64,000 nt of DNA from Cricetomys ansorgei (Eukaryota; Chordata; Mammalia; Rodentia; Nesomyidae): assembly GCA_026225945.1 (NCBI GenBank), contig JAMJFZ010001871.1:1653001-1717000 (forward strand), given 5' to 3'. A program made the translations under genes and the position numbers. This document shows positions 35,943 through 48,205 of the stretch, piece after piece. Under the pieces are notes generated by a model. It did no database searches and had not been told where the DNA came from. It saw nothing but the letters and a program-made list of their open reading frames with translations. How positions within the stretch are numbered: position 1 is the first letter of the stretch; the number at the start of each line of letters is the position of its first letter.

Positions 35943-37577
35943 AGAGATTGTTAATATAGTAAGCCAAATCCCCTTAAACAGCTGTAGTCAAGCTATAGTC
36001 AAGGCTGTAGCTAAGACAATAGAGAAAAATAAACAGAAATTTTCATGTACTTGGAACCCAAGGAAAGACAATTGCCACCACACATTAATAATTAAAACAT
36101 AACTAAATTGAACTAATAACTAATTGAAGCAGAGCTGGCCCAGGAAAAGAAGAAACTTAACTAGATCCAATAGGAACCTATGTAGAGTCGTCTGAAAATA
36201 TATAACAGGTCAAGAATTCCAATGTTCTCATTACCCACACCTCTATTTACTGTGGTTTATGTTTGTTAAAGTGTGCGTGGGAGGCGTGGGTGGTTCAGGA
36301 AATCACAGGGAGAAGGTTAAGTGTTTTAACCTCAGACAGTTGAAAAACTTAAAGATACTGTTTAAACACAGACATGATACCCAAACGGAAATCGTCAAAA
36401 ATGCACTTATTCTGTTGAAACGTTGCTTTTAAAACTAGCCAGAGACATAAGTGGCACATTCTGTCACCTTTAGGAGTCGTAAGTCTGAAAGTGTGCAGGT
36501 CAAAGTGCAAGTAGGAAATAACACAGGTTCTTGTTCCTGAGTCTCAGTGGTGCAAGGACTGGATGTCTTAGACAGGTACAGTTGGCTTGTGAAGGAAAAA
36601 GCCAAGTCCCTTGCTATTTTGTCCAGGTGAGACAGTGGGTTGAGACAGTTTACAGCCACACTAAGACAATACAGAATCACTGAGGAAAGCACAAAATGTT
36701 TTTAATTAGTCCCCGTGCCAAGGATGCAGGATATGCCTTCTTTGCTGTGTAAGTTATGCTTGATGGTTATGTGACACTTCCATTAACACACATCCTCTGT
36801 GACACTGCCCTCCGCCTAATGTCGGACGTTTGATATTCCAGATTAATTCTTCCATGCTTTCTGGAGTAGTACATCAAAGTTTTACACACATTGATAACCT
36901 GTTTGCTCAAAGTGCTATTTTGAGGCAGGGCCCTATTTAAAAGAAAAAAGAAATTTAAGAAAATAAAAGCCAGTGTTTTATGAAAATACTATGTTAATTA
37001 AATAAAAAGTAATGTAGAGACGATAAGAACATTCATGAACATAGTGGTTAGTTTTAGAATGATTTATGTTCACATAATAAACCCTTATGAAACCCCGAAA
37101 GTGGTTTGTGAAGAACATTTAATCACAAGATAAAATTCTCTTCTTCTTATCTCAAATGAAAAAGCAACATCAAAACTAATATGTAAGGTGATCACAACGT
37201 GTGAAATATATTTTATATCTTAGTGTCTGCAATAAAGAGCTGGGAGTAACGACATAAAAATGCTCATCTCGGTGCAGAAGGATCACTGCTAATTTTATTT
37301 TCTTTATTATTTTATTCTTTTCTAATTTTTATAATGAGCATATATTACTTTCATTATTTTAAAAGAATAATAATTATAATTAAATAAATATGAGAATTTC
37401 TATCCGGACACCCCAGGGAGAGATCTCACCTCTAGCTATTATTAGTTAACACATTAGAGAAGATAATGACAATTAGCTAAGCATAAGGACAGAGAGGATG
37501 GCTTAGCAAAAGTAAAGACATGAGAGAGTCAATTCAATTAAAAAATGATACTCCCTTACAGAATTATATTGCTTTGT
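35943..37577. other. Unassigned sequence
   Basis: No family or exon recognised. The 85-codon minus frame at 36435-36692 has no recognisable domain. Confidence 0.45.
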
Positions 37578-37707
37578 TTTTTCAAACATGATGATGCACA
37601 CCTTTAATACCAGCATTAGGAAGTCGGAGAGCCAGCTGAATCTACATAGCAAGTTCAAAGCCAGCTAAGGCTAAATAGTGAGACTCCATCTCAAAAAGAA
37701 ACCAAAA
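37578..37707 (+). mobile_element. B1 SINE (diverged)
   Basis: 'gatgatgcacacctttaata', 'tctacatagcaagttcaaag' and 'gagactccatctcaaaaaga' follow the B1 order, with a partly degraded middle. Confidence 0.85.
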
Positions 37708-37789
37708 CCAGGAGATTCTCATACTTTATTCCATAAAAACAACTTCAGCTTGCTATGGTACAAACATATCTGCAAACAGACACAAGCTG

Positions 37790-38000
37790 TTTGAACATTT
37801 CTTTTACAATTCCAAGGGCAAAGGTGTTTTGCCTGCATGTATGTCGGTGTACCATGTATGTGTATCTGGTGCCTGCAGAGCAGAAAAGAGTCCCAGACTG
37901 GGCACTCTTGGGACTGGAGTTACATATAGTTGTGAGCCACCATGTAGGTGCTGGGAACAGAATACATGTCCTTTTAACAACTGAGCCATCTCTTCAGTAC
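37790..38000 (-). mobile_element. B3/B2-type SINE (antisense)
   Basis: 'ttttgcctgcatgtatgtcg', 'gggactggagttacatatag', 'tgtgagccaccatgtaggtg' and 'caactgagccatctcttcag' define a nearly complete reverse-complement B3. Overlapping frames (37755-38018 +, 37804-37989 -) are its shadows. Confidence 0.93.
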
Positions 38001-38027
38001 AAACATCAGTTATTTTGAATGCCTATA

Positions 38028-38223
38028 AAGGGCCAGTGAGATGGCTTAGCAGGTAAAAGAATTTGCCCAAGAAGTTTGAGGACCCAAGTTGGATTCCTGA
38101 AACCCATAATAAAAGGAAAAAAAAAACTTACTCTCAAAAGTTGTAATCTGACACACACATGTGAGTACACATGTCCCCAGTCTCTCCCTCTCACTCTCTC
38201 TCCCTCACCCTCTGCCTAGAAAG

Positions 38224-38270
<47 letters not shown>
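38028..38270 (+). mobile_element. B4/B3-type SINE with (GT)n tail
   Basis: The head 'gggccagtgagatggcttag' and 'gtttgaggacccaagttgga' mark a sense SINE, followed by an A-rich middle, CA-rich sequence, TC repeats (38178-38206) and (GT)n at 38225-38269. The 156-codon plus frame at 38161-38631 begins in this low-complexity tail and has no family match. Confidence 0.75.
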
Positions 38271-38272
<2 letters not shown>

Positions 38273-39441
38273 ATATTGCCATATTGTCCCAAAAGTGGAC
38301 TTATATAACTAAGGAAATAAGCCTAGTGTTTAGTGCAAACAATTTTGAATGGTACCCCAATAATAGACATGTGACATACTGTTATTTTGTCCTCACAGTT
38401 CTCCTTGATTCTTTTGTGTCCTGTGATGCCCTGTTAGATAGTAAGCATGCCTGCATGGACAGCCAGTGGATCTTCAGGCACCAATATGCTCATCTATTCC
38501 TGTCCCCCAGCTGTGATTCCCCCAAGTCAAACCCTATAGCTGGATTCAGCAGTCATCTTTTCTTCCCATTGACTGAAAGAAAAATGATATTAAATGACAG
38601 GATTCACCAAAGAAGTGTCTGCTTAAGGTAGAAATATTCCTTTCCAACTGTACAGATACTATTCAATTTAACAAGTCAGAGAAGTAAAGACAGGATGTAG
38701 AATTTAATAGCTCACTTCATCTATGCAGCCTCAATTTCCTGATTTCCTTTTCTTGGCTGTACCTTCAAGACCTGGTTCTGCGCCAAGGACAGCTGTGCAT
38801 CCATTACCAGAGAGAGAAAGGCCTTGAGAGGAATTCAATGACCTATCGAGTACTCAGCTGGGACTTGTTGACCTGATGTGTGTCTTAAGGCTGCATGTCA
38901 ATTCCTTTTAGTTATTTGAACATTTTAGTTATTTAAACAACAGAGAGATGTGGCATTGTGTTTGCTTTAAGAGAAAAAAAGGAAAACACTCAAATAGTAC
39001 TTCCCAAAAGAGAAGTCTACAGCACAGGAAGAGATAGCTCTGAGAAAGAATAAAGGTAGAGCAGCCCAAGCTTCTGAGTAGCAATCCTTCTAGGAAACAT
39101 CCATGAATTCTTGAGAGTTGGGACATGTTGCATATCTTGCATGAAAGGTTAAGGAGTCAGGCTCAAGTGTCCTTGAATAATTTGTTCTAATCCATACAAT
39201 CCAACCTCAAAGGATAGAATTGCTATCTGAATAGAGGTTATAAGCTACCAAATTCCAGACTTGATTCATCTCTGCTTAGGAAAACTGGCATTCATTTATT
39301 AACTGCTCAGTGTGGGCAAGACTGTATGTTATCTGAATCAGAAGAGGAGGTCCATATAAATAAAGGGATGGAATCCTTTTCAACATTTCACAATGACTAT
39401 ATGAAAAAAACAATGGCATACACAGAACTGAAATCACTAGC
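38271..39441. other. Unassigned sequence
   Basis: No repeat family or exon recognised. Confidence 0.45.
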
Positions 39442-39781
39442 TGTGGCCTGAATATTCATTTCCTCAAAATGCATGTGTTGTAACGTAATCATCAGTGCAG
39501 TGATGTGCAGACATGAGACCATTAGAAGATCGTCATGTCATGAGGGCAGTGCTTTCAAGAATGACAAGACATTATTACCCTTATATAAAAGACATCGGAA
39601 TTCTCATTTTTCCCTATCATCATACAAGAACCCAGTGAGAAACATCTATTGGTGATTCAGGCAAAACTGCCAAAGCCTTGATCTCAGACGTCTATCCTCC
39701 AGAAATGCAAAACAATAAATGTGTGTCATTTATAAGTCGTGGAGTTTATTGTGTTTGGTAAGAGCAACCCAAATAAGCTAA
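39442..39781 (+). mobile_element. MaLR LTR (MST/MLT1-like)
   Basis: 'gcctgaatattcatttcctc', 'atgcatgtgttgtaacgtaa', 'gtcatgagggcagtgctttc', 'cttgatctcagacgtctatc' and 'cctccagaaatgcaaaac' followed by 'aataaatgtgtgtcatttat' match the MST/MLT1 LTR consensus nearly end to end. The AATAAA is the LTR's own polyadenylation signal. No internal region is attached, so this is a solo LTR. Confidence 0.9.
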
Positions 39782-40477
39782 ATCTTTACTAAATTACATA
39801 ATGTGCATACATATTCCAGCATTGCAATACATGACATAAATCTAAACTGTCAAGACTGTGTGTACTATACTAGGCACACAAGATGCCACAAGCAAGGGGC
39901 CTAATCTTCAAATGGAATTTCAGGGCTCACTTCCCACTTCTCACCCTGTACATGTTATGTTGGTAGATCTGCACTTTGACCTTGATCTTGTCTTCAGCAC
40001 ATGCCTCATCTCACTGGACATTCGTGAATCTTTTCTGAGAAAATCTGAGTTCAGGTGTTCATATTTCCTCTTTGTTCTTTGAATGCCAGCTCTGCCAGTT
40101 CTGCTGGTAGAAGTGTGCCTGATAGATGACTGATCCTGTTAAGCCATGTTCACCAACTCCCATTAGCCGGTGCTGTTAGTAAGAACTTTGGTTCCTTATC
40201 CATCACTTACCTCTCTTCTGCTAATTTCCAAATAATATGCGCTCTCCTCCAATCTCCCATCTTATACCTTCTCAGGCTCAAATTCTGTGTTTTTATTTCA
40301 CAAATGAAAAGCAAACCCTTAGTGTTGCCCCCCAATCCTCTTCCTGTGCCTGAAACCTCAGTGAGCGTATTAGATAACCCCTTCCTTTACTGTCACCCTA
40401 GCTCTCTTCTCACCCTAACACATCTCCTTGATGCATTATATGGTCTCCACATTCCCACCTTCTCATTGTATTTTTCA
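39782..40477. other. Unassigned sequence
   Basis: Nothing recognised beyond short chance frames. Confidence 0.45.
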
Positions 40478-40775
40478 GAGAAGCTTCATTGAACTATAAC
40501 TCAGTATACAATCAAATTTTGACAGATTTTAGTATAGTCTTAGTATAGTCATGCATTGTGCAGTGATCACAAGATTTAGGGAATCTACACCTAAAGACAC
40601 ACATACCCATTCATAGCTTCTCCATATGAGTATTATCCTCATATATCCAAGCCACACCAATCTCCGTTTCTTGGAAACCAGTCACCTACATTCAGCATCA
40701 TTAGATTTACCTTTGCGGGTCAGTTTCTATATATGGAATTATATAGTATGTAGAGGTATCACTTTACTGATTTCT
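40478..40775 (-). mobile_element. L1M LINE 3'-UTR fragment (antisense)
   Basis: 'attgaactataactcagtat', 'gtcatgcattgtgcagtgat', 'tctccgtttcttggaaacca' and 'tctatatatggaattatata' parallel the antisense L1M 3' UTR ('attgagatataattcacata', 'gttgtgcaaccatca', 'ggaatcatacaatatgt'). Confidence 0.7.
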
Positions 40776-40844
40776 AGTCTGCTGCTCCCCATTTTTGTGC
40801 CCTCATCTCTCTCTCTCTCTGTATATGCTCTTAACATCATCATA

Positions 40845-41134
40845 AATTCGTGGAAATCAGAAGACAAACTTGGGTGTCAGTCCTTGCCTTCCACCTTGTT
40901 TGAAGAGGATTTCTCCCTGTCTACTGTGCATGGCAGACTAGCTGGTCCATTATGCATTTCTGAGCATTCCCCTGTCTGCAGCTGTCATCTCTGCCATCTT
41001 ACCTTGGGAGTGCTAGGATTACAGGGATGAGTTTTCTAGCCCAGCTTTACATGGTTCTTAGCATCTGAACTCAGGTTCTCATGCTTGACTAGCCAGTATC
41101 TTGCCACCTTACCTACTGAGTCATCTCTCCAGGC
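40845..41134 (-). mobile_element. B4-type SINE (antisense, near full length)
   Basis: 'gggtgtcagtccttgccttc', 'gcagactagctggtccatta', 'gtgctaggattacagggatg', 'catctgaactcaggttctca' and 'ctgagtcatctctccaggcc' occur in the expected reverse-complement order. The plus frame ending at 41030 overlaps it and is not a gene. Confidence 0.9.
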
Positions 41135-41309
41135 CTTCCTCTTGCATTTTTAATGTCTTCTCCTGCACTTGCTCTCTCTATCAGCTTCATTTTTTTGTGC
41201 AAATGCTCTGTATTTTATAAAAATAAGCATACAACCCTATTACAGTTTCTACCTCATCTCCTTCCAAGACAATCATTCATTCATTTATTCATTCAGTCAT
41301 TTTTTTCAT

Positions 41310-41435
41310 TATTTAGCTCTGGCTGATCTGGAAGTTGCTATGTAAACCAGATTGGCTTTGAACTCACAGAATTATGCCTCCTTCTGCATCCCAAATAGTG
41401 GGAATAAGGGTGGGTTCTACCACACTCATGCCAGA
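41310..41435 (-). mobile_element. B1-like SINE (antisense)
   Basis: 'tggaagttgctatgtaaacc', 'agattggctttgaactcaca', 'tcccaaatagtgggaataag' and 'taccacactcatgccaga' give a diverged reverse-complement B1. Confidence 0.85.
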
Positions 41436-41617
41436 CAAATTTTTTAAAAGGTTTCTGACTCTTTGTATCCTGAACCATTTCTGACTTTTTGTTACCATGG
41501 TCACTAGTACATTCCATATTGTTAAATCTTACATATTGTCAACACATGCTTATCAGCTCTCTCAGATTGAGAATCACCTCCTCTAGGAGGTCACCCTTTA
41601 ACCTCTTCCATCTAGAT

Positions 41618-41785
41618 CAGGATTCTCCGCCACCATTAACATTTTGAAATGAATGGTTATTTGATGTATGGGATTGGTCATGTTGTACCTGTGTACATTA
41701 GATTCTGGTAAGACTCTAGTGGTGACATCTGGTGACCAAATGTCCCAAGGGATGTAAAGTCACCTCTGAGTATGAAATATAATAT
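41618..41785 (-). mobile_element. MER5A-like hAT-Charlie fossil
   Basis: 'gattctccgccaccattaac' plus 'attttgaaatgaatggttat', 'ctctagtggtgacatctggt' and 'gaccaaatgtcccaagggat' align in order with the reverse MER5A consensus ('ctcagcactattgacatttt', 'gacattgccaaatgtcccc'). Confidence 0.7.
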
Positions 41786-41859
41786 AGACAATGTGCCTTT
41801 CCATCATATTTCAGTTCTCCATTCAGAGCACTTCATTGCTTCTCAGTTGTTTGTAAGCA

Positions 41860-41990
41860 CCTCTGAAACCCAAATGGGACCAAGAGTCAATAGTTATATA
41901 ATTTATTCCAGTGTCTTTAGGATTGAGCATAGTGCCTGATATTGTAATTAATAAATATGTATTCATTCATTCATCCTTATTGAATCAATG
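41860..41990 (-). mobile_element. L2 LINE 3' end (antisense)
   Basis: 'gagcatagtgcctgatattg' and 'aataaatatgtattcattca' match 'cagtgcctggcacatagtagg' and 'aataaatatttgttgaatga' of the L2 3' end read in reverse. Confidence 0.6.
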
Positions 41991-44638
41991 AATGTGATGC
42001 CCTTTTTGTACTGGTGGGTTCCTAATGAGAAATCAGTACATCCCAAAGAAATTTTTCTCTAAACCTTTTAAAGGGTAGTTACTGATGCTGTCTGCTTTTT
42101 ATTTGAAGGCCCTTGTTAGGACATTTTCAAGACCATATCTGAAAATTATGACAGCCAAATTAAGATTGCAGGTAGAAAGCAAAGAGCTAGAAAAGCAATT
42201 AAAGATTGATTTTGCATGCAATCCTGTATTCTTCCTTCTCCTCTCGGCTCCGGCCTTTAATCACAAGCAAATTGGTGCCAATTTTTATTTCTGAGTTTCA
42301 AAATACCCCGGAAACTGATTCTTGTTGGTCTCATCTGGAGATCCTATCTATCATCTTAGAATTCTCTCCTGTGCCAAGTTCTTTCCAGTACTGATTCTGT
42401 AGCTTCCAGTAGAAAGATAACTACTAGTTACTGGCATGGAGTTGGCTAAATCAGCCACATTCTTACTAATGAGGATTTATCCTCAGAGATACAAAGTGAT
42501 ATGCTAGAGCTTCAGTAAAAATCCCTAAGAAGCTATGTCGGAATGAGTAGCTGCCGCTTTTTTGAGAAGTTATATAGGTCAATGAATATCGACTTCCAGC
42601 GATGTAACAAACCATGCTCTCTGAGACCTCACGCGTACATGCACCATTGTATTTTACAGCCACAACAGCCTTACACCTTTATTTGCAACTTCACAAATGC
42701 AACAAATGAAGTCCATTTGAGAGATCCAGGTCTACTCTTACTCTCCTCTCACTCTACGTGATGTCTGCCAACATTTCAGGCCTTTTCAAACTTTCTGCCA
42801 AACTAAGCGTTGTGGTTTGTGATGAGTACTGTAGACCTAATGAATCTTTTGGTGTTGCTGCAATGAGACCTTAGGTTTCTATGACACATGTGAGGTGCAA
42901 TGGTCTACAGATAAACCAAAAAGACAACACAGGAGAGGATGTGGTCAGGGGTTGGAGGTTGGGGGAGGGCAGGTAAGATATTGACCAGAATCAGGAAGAA
43001 AACCATGTCAGAGGCTGAGGTGAATCTGAGTTGTTATATTGAGTTCTGAGTTGGTGTGTTCTCCCGGTTATGTGGCTTGTCTTTTGTCATTTTTTAAGCA
43101 TCTGGGGGGTAGGTTTATAGGAAAAGAGTTTGACAGACTATGGAATCACTAAGTATAAAGTTACAGTAGTGTAGATTATTTTGTATGAACATGTATTTAT
43201 TGAGTTGAACATCTACCTGGATAATAATTGGCAGCACAGTATACTGAACTGAACTCACTATAACATCCATAACTTAATACATATTGGCTTAAAAATAAAT
43301 TTTATTATAGTAAAGGGCTATACAGAATTGTTATTGTTTGACATATGCATCCTAATACTCACAAATGGTCTAGAACCAAATCTCTTCACCGATACTTCAT
43401 GATTTTGGTTTGAATAAATTTATAGGCATTCCGTAATTCTTTTATCTTTTGTTTTCCTACTGTGCCTCACAGGGCTCATTATCTCTCTTCCTGCACTGCT
43501 GTGTTTGCTACTCTTCTGGTAGCTAGTTATGCTTTGCTGAACTGGTGTCTTTTTTCATTTCAACAATAAGCATCATCAGATATTTCTCTGATCTAAGTTA
43601 GTCCCTCTATATCCCCTTTAGAAGAATAGAAGTGAACAGGTCACATGAAGTCATTGACCCTCAAAAGTCTCTGCATTTTACAGCTCAACTGCCTCTTCAC
43701 AGTCAGTAGTCAGTTCTAATCTGTCTTAATTCTATGTGTGGCTACAGCACCATTATCCAGACTTACACATACACAAAACACTTCACAGCTGGTACTGCTC
43801 AGGCAATGACCAATTAATGGCCGCAAAAACTGGTACAGCCCATTTCAAGTTGCTTGTTAACTATTACCCACATCCTGGAAAGCCAATATTGTCTTTCTAT
43901 AGCTGGATGTCTCCTTTGTGTGATTAACTCTCAGTCTTTACCCTAATGATGCCATCTCTATCTCCTATGCACATTTCCTCAATTTAAAAAAAGTGAACTT
44001 TGAGTGAAATTCTAAGATGTGAACACCATGCGTCGCTATCTCACGTCACCCATGAAATGAAGCCTTCAGTTTCTGAAAGATGTGACTTTGAGACCTTCCT
44101 CCTTTCTCTTTATCCAAAGAATGTTACAAATGGGACTGTTAAATTTCACAGAGAGAATCAATTATATGTTCAGACTGACCCACTGGGAGCAGAGACCTAT
44201 CATCCTTGACAAAGTTCTGTGAGAGGAGCATGTAAAGAGAGAAACTCTTTGGGTTTGTGTACAAAGGCAGGTGGGTGGAAAGTCAAGTAGACTTTTCTAT
44301 GTTTATCTGCATGCTGCTTATATTTACTTAATTGCCTGAGAATCTTGTTTTCTGAGTAATTAGCTAGAATTTTCCCAAGATTGATCATAGCTGCTTGTTA
44401 CTTTTATATTTGTGAATATCATTCCATACTAAAAGGGGTCAGAGAAAGGAGTAAGCTGTCCATTAACTTTGATTATCATGTGAATGTGTTTTTGTCTTTA
44501 CACATGTGTATGCATATATACATAGTGTGACAGATACACGTTTTTGGTTAATTACTCTCTTGATCCCGCCTATGATATACTGGTAAAGAAGTTTGGTTTA
44601 GTAATCAGAGGTAACTGAAAACATCTTTTGGTTTTTAG
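41991..44638. other. Unassigned sequence with a possible conserved segment
   Basis: No transposon or exon recognised over 2.6 kb. 42060-42300 is compositionally balanced, rich in TAAT/ATTA and ATGCAAT-type words, and free of repeats, which would suit a conserved non-coding element. This is inference only. The frames at 42085-42294 (+) and 42466-42663 (-) have no recognisable domain. Confidence 0.4.
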
Positions 44639-44639
44639 G

Positions 44640-44800
44640 AGTTACTGAACTAAGACCTTGTATAGCTTTCTTTCCCCCTTAAGGCCTGGTTCCTAAATTT
44701 CTAAATGGAAAATATTAATGGTGCCTGATACACTGGGTTGCTGTGAGCTTCAGCAAGCTGTGTACCTGGTTACTAAAAACTATGTCTGATGTGAGCATTT
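44640..44800 (-). mobile_element. MIR SINE (antisense)
   Basis: 'ctaaatttctaaatggaaaa' then 'ggtgcctgatacactgggtt' and 'gctgtgagcttcagcaagct' follow the reverse MIR pattern 'cagtttccccatctgtaaaatggg ... gtgcctacctcatagggttgttgtgagga'. Heavily diverged. Confidence 0.55.
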
Positions 44801-45879
44801 CAAAATGTAACCTATGATTATTGCCCATAGCTCTCAGGCTGCCATCCTGAGATTAGCATTAGGCTCATTCTACAGACAAGGGAAAAAATATCATTGTAGT
44901 TAAATTCAGGAAACCCCTTGCCTTTTGTAGTACTTGATAAAATAAATTATGTGACCAAGATCTGTTACAGATTACAAGCTGACTCTGCTATGATCACCAA
45001 AGAGGAGCCAAGAATTTTTTCTCTGTAACAATTTCTTCCTCTATTCCCCACACCCATGCACAAAGCAGCCAGTCTGAAGAACAATATTCATGGGCTGTGT
45101 AGATTTCTGCAATGTGTATTTATAAAATTCCTATTGTTTTGTTCTCTTGCCAATTCTTCCAGTCTTTCTTTCTTCTAGTACCCAACTAGCAAGATGTTCT
45201 TGAAACAAGATGTTTCTTAGCAACATTTTGTTTACAGAGATGAAAACATGACCTTTCCTGCCACCTCCTAGGGAAGAAAAATCTTCAGCATTTCAATGAT
45301 GTATCTTTGCTAGAGCTCTAGGCTTTCAGTTCTATATAGTCCCGAGTGTTTCTTCACTCTCCCAGCCCTTCCCATTATCAATACTTCTTCTGCAAGGGCT
45401 ACGGCTAATTATGTATCTCCTAGTGAGGCTCCACCTCTACTGTGTGTAAGAACACAAGCCCATGTGGATATCCATGTAGGGAATTTCTGTTGGTTTTATA
45501 GCAACCATCTTCAGTCCACCTGACTGGCCCGCACCTCTCCAAAGCACTCACTTCTGCAACTCTGATTATTTATAGTATTTATTCTCTTTCTAAAAAAAAA
45601 CTCAATGTGCTCCAAGAGCTACTTAGAAAAGGCTGACAAAAGGATCAATAAGTTTTCATAACGGCAGGCAGTGCCTATGTCTCCATTATAGATGGACTGG
45701 CACTGATCAGATACTTCAGATCCTGTTCTTTGAACCAAATAAAATGCCTTACTAGTCAGAACAGAGGAGGGCAGCCTCTGAAGAAATAGCAGACAATGTA
45801 ATTAGAGGGGCAAGCGAGGGATGAGATATTGAATTCAAGGCATTTATTTTTGCAAAATATTCACCATGGGTTTCAGTAG
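44801..45879. other. Unassigned sequence
   Basis: A faint MIR-like word ('cattctacagacaagggaaa') occurs near 44868 but is too short to call. Nothing else recognised. Confidence 0.4.
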
Positions 45880-46350
45880 TGCTGGGGTTTCTCTAGGAAC
45901 ACAGAATCAATAGACTGAGTGTGAGAGTGTGACTATGAGAGTGAGCGAGAGAAGGAAGCCTGAGAGATTCATTTGAAAGGATTGGGTCATGCAGTGTCTT
46001 TCTAGCAAACAAAAACTCTACAGGATAGTTCCAACAGGGTAGAAAATAGGAAATTTGAGTTTTTCAGTCTCGAATTCAAAGGTTATCTAGAAGCAGAATT
46101 CTTCATTTCTTCAGTAGATCTTGATCTTCCACATTACAGCTATCTACTGATCACTCAAGGCCATCCCTATCAATCAATGTGCATTACTCAGAGTCAACTG
46201 CCATATCTGATGTGCATTACTCAGAGTCAACTGCCATAAACTTCATGCCTACAAAATACCTCACAGTAACATCAAGGCCAGAGTTTGATCAAAACCTGGG
46301 AGTCACATCTTCACAAATATCCAAGCTTCCTGCCAGCTCTGGTCATCTTC
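45880..46350 (-). mobile_element. MLT1-like MaLR LTR (antisense)
   Basis: 'ttctctaggaacacagaatc', 'gaagcagaattcttcatttc', 'gtgcattactcagagtcaac', 'acaaaatacctcacagtaac' and 'gtttgatcaaaacctgggag' parallel the reverse MLT1-type LTR: 'tctccagagaaacagaacc', 'ctgctttactcagtctac', 'cctcacagacacac', 'gtttgaccaaatatctggg'. A 33-bp segment inside is duplicated in tandem. Confidence 0.75.
46177..46237. repeat. 33-bp tandem duplication inside the LTR
   Basis: The block starting 'atgtgcattactcagagtca' occurs at 46177 and again at 46210. The 28-bp core is identical in both copies, so it arose well after LTR insertion. Confidence 0.95.
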
Positions 46351-46534
46351 TCTTAATGTCATCTAAGCATAAGTGAAGGTAAGCATAAGCAAAGAAGAAT
46401 ACCACATGTTTGGAATATACTGACACCCATCACCAGAAGCAGCCATGAGCTTGACATGAGGGAACATTCCCAAGTCTATGACCAGACATTCCCTTTCCTC
46501 TGCTTTTAAAAACACAGATTTCTTCATTTTTAGT

Positions 46535-46738
46535 TTGTGTGTATGGATGGTTAACCTGTAAATATGTATGTGTAACAGGCACATGCTGTGCCTGCAACAG
46601 TCAGAAGAGGACTTTGACTTCCCTGGGACTGGAGTTACAGTGATTGTGAGCTACCATGTGGGTGCTGGGAATCAAACCCAGATCCCCTGTACATGCTGCC
46701 AGTGTTCTTTACCACTATTCCATCTCTCCAATTTCTCT
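46535..46738 (-). mobile_element. B3/B2-type SINE (antisense)
   Basis: 'gggactggagttacagtgat', 'tgtgagctaccatgtgggtg', 'ctgggaatcaaacccagatc' and 'ccactattccatctctccaa' define a reverse-complement B3. It lies immediately before the long antisense L1M. Confidence 0.92.
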
Positions 46739-46744
46739 TTTTTT

Positions 46745-47990
46745 AAATTACATATTTAAAAGAAAATCATAGATTCACATGTAGCTATGAGAAATAATAG
46801 AGATAAACCTTACATACTTAGGCTGTTTCCCCATGTAGGCACATAGTGTGAAGCTATAGCATATAATAGAACCACAAAGGCACTGATTGACCTTATACGA
46901 TCAATATGCTGAATGGTTTATCACCGTAATGATCACCCACTTTTCCCTTTTGTCGACTCACGTCCCTCTGCTCCAACCCCTACTTCACAACGAACAGTCA
47001 CTAATCTGTTCTCTACTCATAATTTGTCATTTGTGTATATCATAGAATGAAATCACATATTTTATGACCTTTTTGGATAGACATGTGTCATGCAACATAA
47101 TTCTACAAAGGTTCATCTAGGTAACGATGTAGTTATGCTTACCTCTATCATTTCTCATAGCTATGTGTGAATCTGAAGAGATGGAATATACATCATTCGT
47201 GATTTTATATTCCTTGGGAATATCTCTAGTACAATGGAACCAGAGAGCTTTTTAACCATTCACCTGTAATGGAGGACCTAGGTTGTTTACACTTCTTGTT
47301 ATTATAAATAAAATGTTGCTTAAATATTTGTGTGCCGGTGTTTATATGGAGACAGGTTTGTCTTTATCTGGGACAATTGTCCAGATGTTCAATTGCTGAA
47401 CAACATGTTGGAAGCAAGTTAACATGCATTTTTACCATTTTTCAAGAGTCATTTATACCCTTTACATTCCCATCAGTAAAACATGAGAAATTTGATTTCT
47501 TTTAACAGCACTTGGTATTGTCACTGACCCTAGGGATGCTGTTATGCCAGTCAAAGTAGTCATATGTAATTGTGGTTTTAATTCATATTGTATTAAATAA
47601 TTAACAATGTCCATCCCTTTCAAATGACTTAGAGATGTCAGAATAGTTTCCTTCTGGAGAGTTTCCTTAAATCTTTTGTCAACATTGTAATTGGATTGCT
47701 TGATTTCCTTTTGTCCCAGTTGAGTTTGGAGAGTTCTTTACATCTTCCAATACTAACCCTTCGCCATTTGTAGGGTCTGTGCTTTGCACACTTGGCTTCC
47801 CAGTCTGTGCTTTGTCCATATCCCCCTTCTCAGGGTCATTCTCAGAGGAGATACATGTTATTATTAAACATTTAAGAAGTCAATGTTTTGTTTTGCCTGC
47901 AGTGTTCGTTTTCCTCAGTACCGTTTGATAAAATAGCCATCTTTCTTTCTTCCATTGATGAAGGTTTGCCCTCTGTCAAAAATCAATTGA
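46745..47990 (-). mobile_element. L1M (L1MB-like) LINE, 3' UTR to ORF2 (antisense)
   Basis: This is the clearest old L1 in the window. Landmarks in order are 'aaatcatagattcacatgta', 'cagtcactaatctgttctct', 'agaatgaaatcacatatttt', 'aggttgtttacacttcttgt', 'acaattgtccagatgttcaa', 'tttacattcccatcagtaaa', 'tgtggttttaattcatattg' and 'ggagagttctttacatcttc'. It is interrupted by a sense B3 at 47992-48205 and resumes beyond it. Many stops; non-functional. Confidence 0.93.
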
Positions 47991-47991
47991 A

Positions 47992-48205
47992 AGGTGGAGT
48001 CGATGGCACAGCAGTTAAAAGCATTGGCTACTCTTCTGGAGGACAAAGTTTGATTCCCATCACCCACAGGGCAGCTGACAGATGTCTGTAACTCCAGTTC
48101 TAGAGTAGCCAACACCCTCCCCTGACCTCTGTGGGCATCAGGCACTCATGTGTACATAGATATACATGCAAGAGAGATAACCATACACATAAGATTTTAA
48201 ATACA
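47992..48205 (+). mobile_element. B3-type SINE inside L1M
   Basis: 'gtggagtcgatggcacagca', 'ggaggacaaagtttgattcc', 'catcacccacagggcagctg' and 'ctgtaactccagttctagag' identify a sense B3. It splits one L1M ORF2 copy. A clean target-site duplication is not evident. Confidence 0.92.

Noticed and set aside
38161..38631. 156-codon plus-strand frame
   Set aside because: It begins in TC and GT simple repeats of a SINE tail (Ser-Leu then Cys-Val repeats) and continues without any domain.
40626..41030. 134-codon plus-strand frame
   Set aside because: It spans an antisense L1M fragment and an antisense B4 SINE, so it is composed of transposon DNA.
44830..44905. Possible second MIR fragment
   Set aside because: Only one short word resembles the MIR core, which is insufficient to separate it from chance.
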